Shown here: piece after piece, positions 47,862-58,570 of the stretch | Numbering within the stretch: position 1 is the stretch's first letter | Layout of the letters: each line of letters begins with the position of its first letter | Assembly: GCA_024663395.1 (NCBI GenBank) | Contig: JANFAH010000005.1 | Location: forward strand, 992,001-1,056,000 | Direction: 5' to 3' | DNA length: 64,000 nt | Source: Pisolithus tinctorius | Taxonomy: Eukaryota > Basidiomycota > Agaricomycetes > Boletales > Pisolithaceae | Program-made: the position numbers and the translations under genes | The notes under the pieces: model-generated | What the model was told of the DNA's origin: nothing | Database searches by the model: none | The model's input: the letters and a program-made list of their open reading frames with translations, nothing else

Positions 47862-50342
47862 ATGCAGGCCCCGACAGGTCAAGACATATTTCAGTCGACG
47901 CGTCTGGACGCGTCTCATTACCAGGCTCAACACGGTGCGACGCGTCTCGTGTGGCCACTTTATCCACCCTCGCAGCCACTAGCCTCTGGCGTAGATAGCT
48001 CCGCGCCATTATTCATTTCGGACGCGTTCATGGGCACCCCCCCGCTTTCCCGATCCTCTTCGAGGACGTCCACCACCGCGTCTAGCTCATCCCTCCCTAC
48101 GCCGACTCTACGGAATTTAATAATGTCCAACATCTTCCACGAGAATGTAGACCAGTACGATGATGCGTTGGACGCGACGGCACCCCTCGTACCGACCCTC
48201 GCGCCTCCCCTTCTCTGTGCTGCGAATATTGCCACAGGAACTCAGCCCTCCCTTCCACTTCCCCTTTCACAGCACCAGCCTGTGCACATCGATCACGCGC
48301 CTGGATCTTCTCACCTTGTCGCTCCGGGTGGCTTTAATAACTATGCGGGTAATATGCCTGGTGGGGGACCTGAGGATGCCCCACAAGCCGCACCGTCTGG
48401 ATTACCTACCTCTTATCCATTTACCTTCAAAGCATATCCGCAGATGGAAAACCTCTTGAATACCCTGGCCGCAATGGAGCAGGGGAGCCTTGGCAACCAA
48501 TCAACCCTTCAGTTCTCCGAGAACTTTGGCTTGCAAGCCGGTCCAGTCTATCAGCAGCACGTTGAGGGCCGCCTTCTGAACGGAGTAAATATTCAGTCCC
48601 CCGAGAACCTCGCACCTGCTTATCAAGAAGACGCATCTGACTCCGGGAGCCACCTCAACGGAGCACATCTTCAATTCCCCGCAGCGCAACCCGGTTCAGT
48701 CCATCAGCAGCACAGGTATAACTCTAGGAGCTACCTTGACGAGGCAAATTTTCAGTCCCCCGACCTTGCTGGCCAAACCGCATCTGTTTATCAGCCACAC
48801 GCGTCTAACTCTGGGAGTCACCTCAATGGTGCAGGTTTCCAGTCCCCCGAGAACGTAGGAGTGCAACTCGGATCGGTCTACCAGCAGCACGGGTCTAACT
48901 CTGGGAGCCTCCTCAATGGTGCGAATTTACACTCCCCCGAGAACGTAGGAGTGCAACTCGGATCGGTCTACCAGCAGCACGCGTCTCACTCTGAGAACCA
49001 CCTTAGCGGAGCAAATTTTCAGTCCCCTGAGAGATTTGAGGCGCAAGACGCACACGTTTACCAGCAACATGCGTCCGACTTTGGGAGCCCCATTCACAGC
49101 CAAGGACATCTGCAGCTCTCGCATAACCTTCATGTGCAACCTGGCCCTGTCTATGAGCTCGCGTCTAGCTCTGGGAGCCACCATCTTCAGGGAATGAACT
49201 CTCCGCTCTCAGGGAACGTCGGGATGCAGTCCGGATCCGTTTATCAGCAACAGGCGTCCAACTCCGGTGGCCACTATATTCAGGGAGTAAACTCCCAGTC
49301 CTCCGGGAACGTCGGCGTGCAATCGCAAACTGTTTATCAGCAGCACGCGTCTAACCCTGCGATCTACCTTCATAACCAAGCAAATTCGCAGTCCCTGCAG
49401 AACCTGAATGTACAACCTGGCTCTGTCTATCAGCAGCACGCGACCTACCTTCACAACCAAGCAAGCTTGCATTTCTCGCAGAACCTTAATGTGCAACCCG
49501 GCCGTGTTTATCAGCAGCATGCGTCTAACCCTGGGAACAACGTAGCGACCGCACCTATTCATCATGTCCGCAACCCGGGTCCCAGTGCCCCTGGTGTTAA
49601 CTTGGGAACCAATCCCACCCATCAATCAGTGTTTGTAGTTTCTACAAGCAGGAACTCTAACGTTCCACGTGTCAACGGTGGCTCGGTTCAGACGACGGCG
49701 AACAACGCCAATCCGGGGACTTCGCCTGCCACAAGTGCTACCTTGTATGTTCAGCAGATTCAACCATCTGGTGGACTATCGACAGTGTCGACTCGTCCCG
49801 CCGGGGCTTCTGGCAAGCGTAGCAGGGCAGATTTCGAAGGGAAGACTAACGAGTCCTCCGAACCACCCGCGAAACAAGCCAAAAAGTCACCCGTAGCCAA
49901 GCAGAGCAAAGCTAACGCCGGCTCAATAAAACCGAAAAGAGTCGTTAAGGTGGTGGGTTTTTCCCTATCTTGTCCTTCTGCTCGACCCGGTGCTTATTAA
50001 CTCTCAGAAGGAAATAAAGAGGGGGATCCCATGTGACCTTTGTAAGAGACCGGTGACCCAAGGTAGAGAATGGCACCACGATCAGACCCTGCACCATCGC
50101 AAAGCTGAAAAACCCAAGAGCAAAGTTCGCGGCGATTGGCTATGCCAAATTTGCGATCAGCGGTGAGTCTACAACGTCGTACAAGTCCGCTGTAGTTGCT
50201 GATGATGAAAATGTGTAGTTTCGCCCGCAACGACTCTTGTTTCCGTCACCAGGAACGCCTTCATGGCGGTCGATTCCCGGAAATGATGATCTTTGCCCCT
50301 CTACCGACTCCCATTGAAAACAACCCCCCTCAGTCTCAGTGA
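47862..50342 (+). CDS. Repeat-rich protein with C-terminal C2H2-type zinc fingers
   Basis: Putative nuclear DNA-binding regulator. The first ATG is at 47862 and a single open frame of about 700 codons runs to about 49950. The N-terminal 200 residues are S/P/L-rich. Next come about twelve imperfect copies of a 30-residue repeat (48530-49560) with core G-S-V-Y-Q-Q-H-A-S-N-S-G. A basic stretch with AKQAKKSPVAKQSK and KPKRVVK looks like a nuclear localisation signal. Two more exons (about 50011-50153 and 50219-50342) encode CDLCKRPV...HH...HH, a degenerate finger, and CQICDQRFARNDSCFRHQER followed by LH, a good C-x2-C-x12-H-x4-H finger. The stop is at 50340-50342. No orthologue name comes to mind. 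DNA targets and partners are unknown. Confidence 0.75.
48530..49560 (+). repeat. Tandem 90-bp coding repeat, about 12 degenerate copies
   Basis: Units of about 30 codons repeat head to tail, with variation of a few codons. Two neighbouring copies (starting 48843 and 48933) share an identical stretch of about 49 bases, exactly 90 bp apart, which suggests recent duplication or gene conversion. Outer units are more diverged, and one late unit is shortened. Confidence 0.85.
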
Positions 50343-51093
50343 ATAGAAAGCTTTATATTGTCCCATTTCCATGATACATCGCAAGACCCACATCTTTCCA
50401 CGTACATACATTCCTTCTCTTTTTTTTTCCACTCATTTGGCAGTGCTGGATGACTGTCTACCTATGATACCCGTCTCTCATTTTACCATGCTCTTGCATT
50501 GTTCTCACACCTCTATCGTTTCACCCTTGTATCACCTCCGTCCCACGTAATGCTGTACTCACCCTGTCATGTGTAGCGCGACACGCGTATTCACCTCTCC
50601 TACTTAGCCTATGACATCAATCATGCTTTCTTTATTCTGGACATATGCACATATCTCTACACGTCATGCATAATATACACAGCCAGGGCTTATGGATCAT
50701 TGAACCTCGCCTTGAAGACTCGCTCACCGGTGTTTGTTTCTGATTTTATTTTCATCCTTTTGATGAGTGGATGTAGACATTGAAGCCGCACAAGTCCGTT
50801 TTGCGATCATGTATAATGATGTCATCGCAAATGGTGATGAAATCTCAAGCGAAATTGATAAGGGATATTCCCGACCTGTGTTCAGCACACGCTCGTAATA
50901 CCTCACAGCAATATCCATTCTCACCTAGCGTAAGCACTGTCGAGAAAGGGGACAGCGGATACGTACATCTCAACGAGAGGTTACCATCCTGTATACATTA
51001 CAGCTTGGCCAATCAGTCCACACCATTATTCCCATTGCGGTGGATGGCAAACGGTGATCAACCATAAAGTACCGCACATCCCAGCTCGGGGAC
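50343..51093. other. Convergent intergenic region
   Basis: About 750 bp between the C2H2 gene stop and the IVD stop. A pyrimidine tract near 50415-50432 and many short T-rich runs; no gene seen. Confidence 0.5.
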
Positions 51094-52771
51094 CTATGAC
51101 TTGTACTGCTCGTTGAATTCCCTTCCGATGAGCATACGCCGTATCTCCTGGGTTCCAGCTCCAACCGTGTACAGACGCGAATCTCGCAGAATTCTGCCCA
51201 TGGGGTAGTCTGTTGGAAAAGATCAGTCATGTCGTCGTAATGCTTCAACAGATTTACACCGACCGTTTATGTAACCATTGCCACCAAGACACTGCATACC
51301 CTCCATTGCTACCTCGACAGCTCGCTCAGTGCTGTACAATATAGCACCTGCGCAATCCTGGAGGCAGTATGTATCTGCACCGTAACAATACCTAGGAGGG
51401 AAACACGTACCCGGCGGCTAATATGGCCCCTATCACATGCACGAGCGACAGCATAAACGTATGACCTGCTCGCATTAATCTTCGTGTACATGTCCGCAAC
51501 TTTTGCCTGCATCAATTGGAAAGTGCCGACAGCTTGACCAAACTGCTCTCTCTGATGGATATATTCTACCGCATAGTCGAACGCTGCTTGCATCAGACTG
51601 GACCAACTGAGCGGGCGTAAGCATAAACATCATGAAAAGACTCTTACCCAAGAGGGCCACCGCTCAGCACAAGGCGCTCAAGATCCAGTCCCGACATCAA
51701 CACACGGGCACCCTTATCTACTTCACCCAGGACGTTCTCTGAAGAGCGAAAGGTCAACTCAAGTCACTGTGACTGATCTCGCTTACCATCAGGAACTTCA
51801 CAATTCTCAAATACGAGTTCACAAGTGTCGCTCCCTCTCATACCAAACTTGTCCAGTTTCTGGTGAGTCGAGAAGCCTTTAAAATTCCTCTCGACGATGA
51901 ATGCAGTGATGCCTTTGGATCCCTTCTCCGGTGACGTCTTTGCATATACCACGTACGTGGATGCAGTGGGGCCATTTGTGATCCTGCCTCGAATTACTGA
52001 TAATTTCGTCTATGAGGGCGAAGCTCTCACCAAAACTTGTTACCATTCAGCTTCCATCCACCGTCTATCTTATCAGCTCGCAGCTTCATACTGACGACGT
52101 CACTCCTAGAGAGAGTCTCAACAATGCACCACTTTGTGATGCGATTATGCACACCCGCTACCAGGCTCGCTCATCGCCAAACTCCCTATTTTCTTTCCGG
52201 CCACAAGATCTGGCAGGTACTTCTCCTTCTGGGAATCAGTTCCATGTCGATGAATCTGGTTCACACACAAGTTAGAGTGAGCACCATACGAAAGTGCGAC
52301 AGATCCGGACGCTCGTGAGAGTTCTTCCATGGCTAGTGTGTGGTGAAGGTAACCTAGGTCAAGCCCACCGTACTTGGACGAAACGGTCATTCCGAGAAGC
52401 CCCATGTCCCCAAGTTTTCCCCACACATCCTGCGGAGTCAAGAGAATGATAAGCAGTAATGGTCTTATAACTGAGTGCACCAACCACTGGAAACGTGTTT
52501 GTGCGGTCGATCTCTACCGCTCTTGGAGCAATTTCACGCTGAGCGAACTCTTCTACGACGTTCCTGAACTGTCGTGGATGTAAGAAGGATACGAAGTGTA
52601 ATATCGGTGACAACCATGTGGAAGACATACCTCCGCTTGTTCGTCGGTGAGCCCAGCTATGTCAATGTTGTATGTAGATACATGTCTGATACCAGAATAT
52701 GAATTTGCAAGGAAAACGCGTGGACAAAGCGCACGGCTTGCTGTAGATCTCAACAAAAATGCGCAGGACAT
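51094..52771 (-). CDS. IVD: Isovaleryl-CoA dehydrogenase, mitochondrial
   Basis: FAD acyl-CoA dehydrogenase for leucine breakdown. The ATG at 52771 starts [20 protein letters not shown], a mitochondrial-type presequence. Conserved pieces are [25 protein letters not shown]-like [89 protein letters not shown], then EREQFG-like [20 protein letters not shown]. The C-terminal block [20 protein letters not shown] and [18 protein letters not shown] ends at 51094. [12 protein letters not shown] is characteristic of IVD. IPK1 ends only 127 bp upstream, so the promoter must be very short; a CACGTG box lies at 52828-52833. Confidence 0.95.
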
Positions 52772-52827
52772 GGTAATGGTTGGAAGTGAATGCTCCGCGG
52801 AACATACCCAGGTCTTCAGGAGCAAAT

Positions 52828-52833
52828 CACGTG
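52828..52833. promoter_or_regulatory. CACGTG E-box 57 bp upstream of IVD
   Basis: The palindrome sits in ATCACGTGAC, between the IPK1 stop and the IVD start, in the only room available for the IVD promoter. Function is inferred from position and from similar boxes at other starts here. Confidence 0.4.
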
Positions 52834-52898
52834 ACCCTGTCGATGTGGAGGTTTAATTGATTACTTAATCTGTTCAAAGTGGACTACAGGAAATAACG

Positions 52899-54288
52899 CT
52901 AAGGAGCACAACGCTTCTGTTGACCTCCAGCTCTATATCCCTCAACGATCCTCCTGTCAAGCTCTTCCCATTCCCCAAGCTTGTTCATCGGTTTAGGGTC
53001 TAGGTCAATGATACTGACTGAATGCGATGACAATGATCCGCCGCCTTGGTTGAACCTGAGTATGATCGAGCAGTCTTTGAACGTCGCTGAAAGAAGATAT
53101 GCCATGAGGTAGTGTTTGATATTTTTAGGATCGGGGTTCGCGTGATCCCATGTACAATAACTTGTCTGGTAACACCTGATGAAATCACGCCAGTCTTCGG
53201 GAGTTGGACCGGCGACCATGGAAGCCAGATCTGCTTTCGACATAGAGCAAAGCTTGGAAAGGCCCTCGATATCTAGCTCGTCCAGGGTGCGTTGCAAGGT
53301 AGAAATGATGTCTAACACTCTCGTATCAAGGAGGAGGCGCATGAGATTTTCCATGAGAGTCTCCTTAATAAAGCCACTATTAAAACTTGAAGACACCCCT
53401 GTGTCTGGCGGCCCGATTGGGACGTCGTGGAAGTCCTGTAAGAAACAGTCGGTTGAAATTCCTGCGAGATAACGGGTGCACATACATGATGAGAAGGCTT
53501 GATCACCTTTCCAGACACGAATATTCTAAAATTGTTCAATGACCCGTCGCTCCTGACCCAGGCATTCCACAGGTCATGAATCGCTTTCACCATGCGAGTT
53601 TCGTTGCGAGAGTATAGATCCATAGGACAATAGTCTGTAGGAAAGGCACCCTCCTGCGACCTGAGATAGGTGTGCATGCAAAACCGACAAGTCGATGTTT
53701 TAGTAGAGACTGTTTGCGGCGACAGATGGTGTTCTCTGGGTAAAAATCCCCACTTGGGCTGTGTGTATAGAGCGCGTCGAAAGACTGGTCGACATAAACC
53801 AGTATGTGGCTGACCTTTATCTCTACCGCGACAATACCCTCGCCTCCGACGAGGTTTGTCGCGAGGACCCCTTTTCTCCGTCGTTTATCGATCTTATCTT
53901 TCTTCCATCTTTCCTGAGGCCGATCACTATTGCGCAGGCACTCGATTGCACCCAACCACGACTCGTTCAACAAAATAACGTCCAGATCCGGGAGGAATGC
54001 CTGAGGGACTATGCACGAGATGACATCCCTTTGGAACGCGATCATGGGATCATCGGGTTCCTCCTCGACACTGTGACCCGTGTCGTTGTTCGAGAGAGCA
54101 GTTTTGCGCAGGCGGAGTACGCGACCCTGGAAGTGTGGGTTCTCCGTGCCTCTGTAAGAGAACACGATGGTTGCCCCACCTTCAGAGACGTATACCCAGT
54201 CCTCGGGTCTACTGTCGGCGACATGCAGTCGACTCGCCATGGGCACGGTGGACTTGGAAAGTGTTCTCGTTATTGTAATGTCGGACAT
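52899..54288 (-). CDS. IPK1: Inositol-pentakisphosphate 2-kinase (IPK1)
   Basis: Makes inositol hexakisphosphate from InsP5, a factor in mRNA export and phosphate signalling. The ATG at 54288 starts MSDITITRTLSKSTVPMASR. Family blocks are EDWVYVSEGGATIVFSYRG (nucleotide-binding start), GRVLRLRK, and VAVEIK, which an intron joins to PKWGFLP. The Zn/His-Cys type block TCRFCMHTYLR and YCPMDLYS follow. The C-terminal half has CSMSKADLASMV and YLLSATFKDCSIILRF. VSIIDLDPKPMNKLGEWEEL carries the acidic metal-binding end, and the stop is at 52899. Three or so introns are present. It is divergent from the AGC kinase gene, 226 bp away. Confidence 0.92.
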
Positions 54289-54514
54289 CCCGATATAGCA
54301 CTCACAACACCAGGTTGCTTTGTGCTAACATCAGACAAAGCAAGAACAATATCCACAACTATTGTCCCATTTCCGAAGCACAATTGGAACCTAGCGATGG
54401 GCCAAAGCAAGCCCTCAGGTTTATTGGTGTCGCCGCCTGGGAATCCTGGTTGATACAGACGTCTCTATCCTCTCATTCACCTAGATATCGACACAAATAG
54501 GAAGGCCAGCCTTC

Positions 54515-56067
54515 ATGCCTTTGCCAACGCCAGAAAACACTACAAGAAGATCCAGAAAAAGTGCTATGTCCAACGCGTTTGCGAGATGCTCTTCCCGGAG
54601 TAAGAGGCGGCCCGATAGGGAGGCCAGGGCATTGACTCAGAGTAAGCAGGCTCTGCGAAAGCATATAAAAGAGTCACAGGGTTCTTCTGGTAGGGTACGT
54701 CTATGTACCTCATGCCTTCTCTTGGCATTAGCATTCACCACCAATGTTTAGCAGCGCATCAAGGTCCATGGATTTCATGGATACTACAAGGGCCAGATGG
54801 TCGCGACACCGGAAGAAACTCGCCCGCATGCACTCTCCTTACAAGACCTGGAATGTGTCCGGACGCTAGGTAGGATTATGCTACCAGCATCGTAAGATCA
54901 TTGTGATATGAACAGAATTGTGTCTCAGGTCAAGGCGCCTATGGCAGCGTCGTGCTGGTACGAGTGCGCCAACGTTCCAGTCCACATAAGATCGACCGCC
55001 CAGGCGCGGTCTTCGCCATGAAAATATTGAATAAGGGAGAATTGCAAGATTTAGACCAGGTCACCGAGTTTTCGCTTCATTGGACGTAATGCCATCTCAC
55101 ACTGTTCGTGTTGCAGCGCCACCCAGACGACACTGACATAGAAATAGCCAGCCTTTGCAAACTGCCATGGAATCCGTTTGTTAATGGAGTGGCCAGCGCC
55201 TTCCAAGACTCCGCCCACCTCTATTTGATGCTAGAATGCATCCCCTCCGGATCTCTACACGATCTCATCTACAAGCGTGGTCCTATGGATGCCACAGCAG
55301 CCCGGTTCTACTACGCAAACATTGCATGTGCGCTTATGTTCATCCATGGGCAGGGTCTCGTTCACCGTGATCTTAAGCCAACCAACATCTTGGTGAAACC
55401 CGACGGTCATCTTGCGTTGGCAGATTTTGGCCTCGCAAAAACAGAGTCAGACAGCTTGAAGGGTGGATGGACGATGGTTGGCACACCAGTGTACATGGCT
55501 CCCGAGTTGATCGATCCCCAAGATTTGGTGGGGCGTAGCGTCGATTGGTGGGCAAGCGGAATCATTCTGTATGAAATGATCGTTAAGCGAGTAGTACGCA
55601 TTCCTGCGATATGTCCGGGCAAAACTCTGACTGTTTCACGTCAGCCATTCTATGGCAAAGGCGAAGAGGAAATTTATAGGCGCATCCAATCAAGGCGGTA
55701 CAAATGGCCGAGACACATTCGCGTCGGAAGGACCCTGAAATCATTCGTGGCTGCCCTACTGACTTACGAAGCTAGGCAAAGGCTGGGAGTCGTTGGGCTT
55801 GTGATGGAGCACCCGTGGCTGAATGACATCGATTGGCAGAAGTTGGAACAGCGTCAATACATTGTACGTATTCTTTGAATCTCTGAGTTTATTCCACCTT
55901 AGATCGACCATTACCAGGCTCCGTGGGTGCCTGGTACTCCCCATCTTATGGAGACATGGCTGGATAAACCGCTTCCAGAACCGGAGACACTTCCGGAGCT
56001 GAGGGTAGTGGCTCCCCCAATCTTTCGACAATACGATCATCGGCAACCAGCTGTTCAGGGTGATTAG
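54515..56067 (+). CDS. AGC-type serine/threonine protein kinase
   Basis: Single-domain kinase of about 420 residues. The ATG at 54515 begins a basic leader ([20 protein letters not shown]). Introns then join to [18 protein letters not shown] (glycine loop, with an intron inside LG|Q). VFAMKIL holds the ATP lysine, and IEIASLCKL holds the alpha-C Glu. [34 protein letters not shown] and [13 protein letters not shown] are all intact. [19 protein letters not shown] and [12 protein letters not shown] are typical of AGC kinases. The tail ends FRQYDH...VQGD and lacks a clear hydrophobic F-x-x-F-x-F motif. It looks PKA-like but I cannot name the orthologue. Five or six introns; stop at 56065-56067. 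Confidence 0.87.
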
Positions 56068-57630
56068 GCTTAGGTGGTCCCTTTGGTAGCGCTACTACGA
56101 TGGCATCATTTCCCTACCATTTCCTCCACTTCCTTCAGTACGTAACTAGCACTGCGACTTCGACGGGAAGGCGTGCGTGCCCTCGCACCGGCCTCACATT
56201 TGCAATCCATATATACACAAGAATCCATCGATTCGGCATCCGCCTTCGGCTGGAGTGCCCATGCTCCCACGCTGTCCCCCCCTGTTGGTATCCGTCCCCA
56301 CATGTTGGTTTTTCTTCTTTTTTTTTGCACGATCGACCAATGTCAGAAACTGGCATGTAAGTTGTCACATTTAATACATTTGATAAGTGTGAAGATAACA
56401 AGATCTGCTCTGGTCTGGCACTATTATAGCGACACACCGCCACACATAGTAACAACCCTGTCATTGACGCAGATATCCCTGACCTAGTTGACAGCGTAGA
56501 TAGCGGCTAAATACGCTCAAGCTCAAACCCTTCAGGCACCAGATTAAGGCGAGCGGCAACGAAAACAAAAAGATCTATCGGGGGCAAAATTGAGCTCCAG
56601 TTCTGCCGCATAACATGATGTTTTCATGTGTCACTCTAGGAGAAATTGGGACGTGTCAAGGATGCTTAATATCCCCGTTAATGTCCGCGAAGTCAGGTGC
56701 GAATAATAATTATACCAAGGCGTTGGCGTACAGACGACGAGGCGTCAAGCCACCACGCCCATCTATCCATACCTTTGACTATGAGAGGTTGAGGCGGACC
56801 GCGCACTATGCCAAAGGGCGGAGCGGAAGAATGCTCCTCCTCAACGCGCGTGTCCGTGTTCCGGATCTCGTGAATTTGCAAAACTCTAAATAAGAAAAAG
56901 GAACTACGTTCCGAACTGCACACGGGACAAAGAGTCCCCTTAGTTGACAACAAGGCAGCTCGGCTTGCCATGTCAGGTGCAAGTGTCATCGATATCGATC
57001 GTCATCATCGCCAATGCCGACTTCTGAGTCTTATTGTGAGTGAACCCGTACGGAGCAAGCACGTTTCCAGGTCATTCCAGTCACTTGTCGGCATAAGCGC
57101 GAACCTGGGTGACGTTACCGTCGTGTCCATGTTTTGCATCCGGGAACGGGACTTACAGGTACTGAGTCCAAGGTTGAAAGGTGTTCAGCTGACATCCCTG
57201 GCCTTTAGCAAAGACATAATTATCCATGCGGTCGTCGACCTTGCTGTTGGCCTTGGAGTCCAAGAGTGAAAGATGTAACCGCCTGGGACCGGCGCAAAGT
57301 TGTGCTACAACAGGCGACACAATAGCTGTCCACGTAAACGACAGTATCCGCGGATGCACGCCAGTAGGTTGGAGCAAAATTTCCCTAAAAGGCTTATTAC
57401 TTGGCGTTCATCCACACACAATGAAAGTGAAGGAATAAAACCATCTTAGTAGGAGTCGAAAACAATAAGACTGGGTGACTGCAGGCAATTAGGTATGTAC
57501 GGTCTACCGTACGAGTACTGATAATGATGTACACTTGGGGATTAAACGGTCATCTTACATGCATGCTGTGAGTATCGGTATGTCGACGTTCAACACAATA
57601 CGGTAGGGCTGTCAGATCTTCGAAGTTAGG
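56068..57630. other. Convergent intergenic region, no supported gene
   Basis: About 1.56 kb between the kinase and Clp1-like stops. A pyrimidine tract lies near 56307-56328 (TTTTCTTCTTTTTTTTT core). A 92-codon plus-strand frame at 56615-56893 is basic and unlike any family I know. I do not call a gene. Confidence 0.45.
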
Positions 57631-58570
57631 CTATGCAGCAGCGTATACTTTCAAATTTTCAGGCAATCTGGTGAGCGGGCGGACAATCCGCGAACGACCA
57701 CGCTCGGCAGCGGTAACATCTGGAGTACGAGAGTTCGAGCCAGAGCACGCGACATCGTCAGAGGTCTCCTCGACTTCGTTCTCCCCATACCCGAGCGCAA
57801 TATCCGAATCGTCATCGCTATCATCCTCAGGTCGGTGCCGACAACGTTCGAGTTGATCGCGTGCGGGCAAGAGCCAATTGCTGTACCACCGTCCCAGAAA
57901 TACCTTGATATCTGTTGATAGTTCAAGGTACTCCGCATTGCGGGCGAGACCCTCCCAGTTAACGGTGCCCCCTTTTAGACAGGCTTCGATGTGATCGGTT
58001 TTTCCGAAGTAGATCCAGTGGATGAGAAGGTGTATCGAGCGGGGGTCAGGCACGGGGAGTAAGAGAACGGGATGAGATGAACGAGAGTCCAGGAGACGGG
58101 GCACTGGTTTTTCGGAAGGTACTGGCGATGACGATCCGTGGAGAACATATGACGACTGCATGGACTGGGAACGCTCGAGAGGAGAGACACCGCTGAACAA
58201 CCCCTTGAGCAAAGAAGATTTGGCAGACAAGTAGTCAATGTGTAGCTTGTGGCGCAGCGTAAGCAGAGTGAAACGTATGCGTGAGCACAAAACATACATG
58301 GAGAGTGAGATGTGGAGTGGTATTAGAGGTTGCGGAGGGAGATGCAGGCGGTGGAAGGTGATTACGCGTGGGCACAACTGGGGATGGCATGGTAAGAGGG
58401 AGCAATGGGGTCATTAGAACGCCATACTTAAGATGCAATCGGCAGTCTCTGGTCTGTTCCAGTAGCGGGGAGCAAGGGTGTGTAATTGGTCGATGATGTA
58501 CTCGAGGGGAACATCAGCGAGGGCTGGTGGGGGGAAAGGCCGGGGAGAAAAAATGGGCTTGTGTGCCATG
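57631..58570 (-). CDS. clp1: Clp1-like (clampless1 family) protein
   Basis: Probable member of the basidiomycete Clp1 family, which controls clamp formation and dikaryotic growth downstream of mating-type genes. The ATG at 58570 starts MAHKPIFSPRPFPPPALADV, then PLEYIIDQLHTLAPRYWNRP and ETADCILIVPTRNHLPPP across an intron. A second intron joins HLTLH to LHIDYLSAKSSLLKGLFSG. A BTB-like middle follows (LLLPVPDPRSIHLLIHWIYF, WEGLARNAEYLEL, KVFLGRWYSNWL). The C-terminal third is acidic, then R/S-rich, ending LKVYAAA at 57631. Spliced length is about 280 residues. The family call is from memory of general pattern, so it is moderate. Confidence 0.62.
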
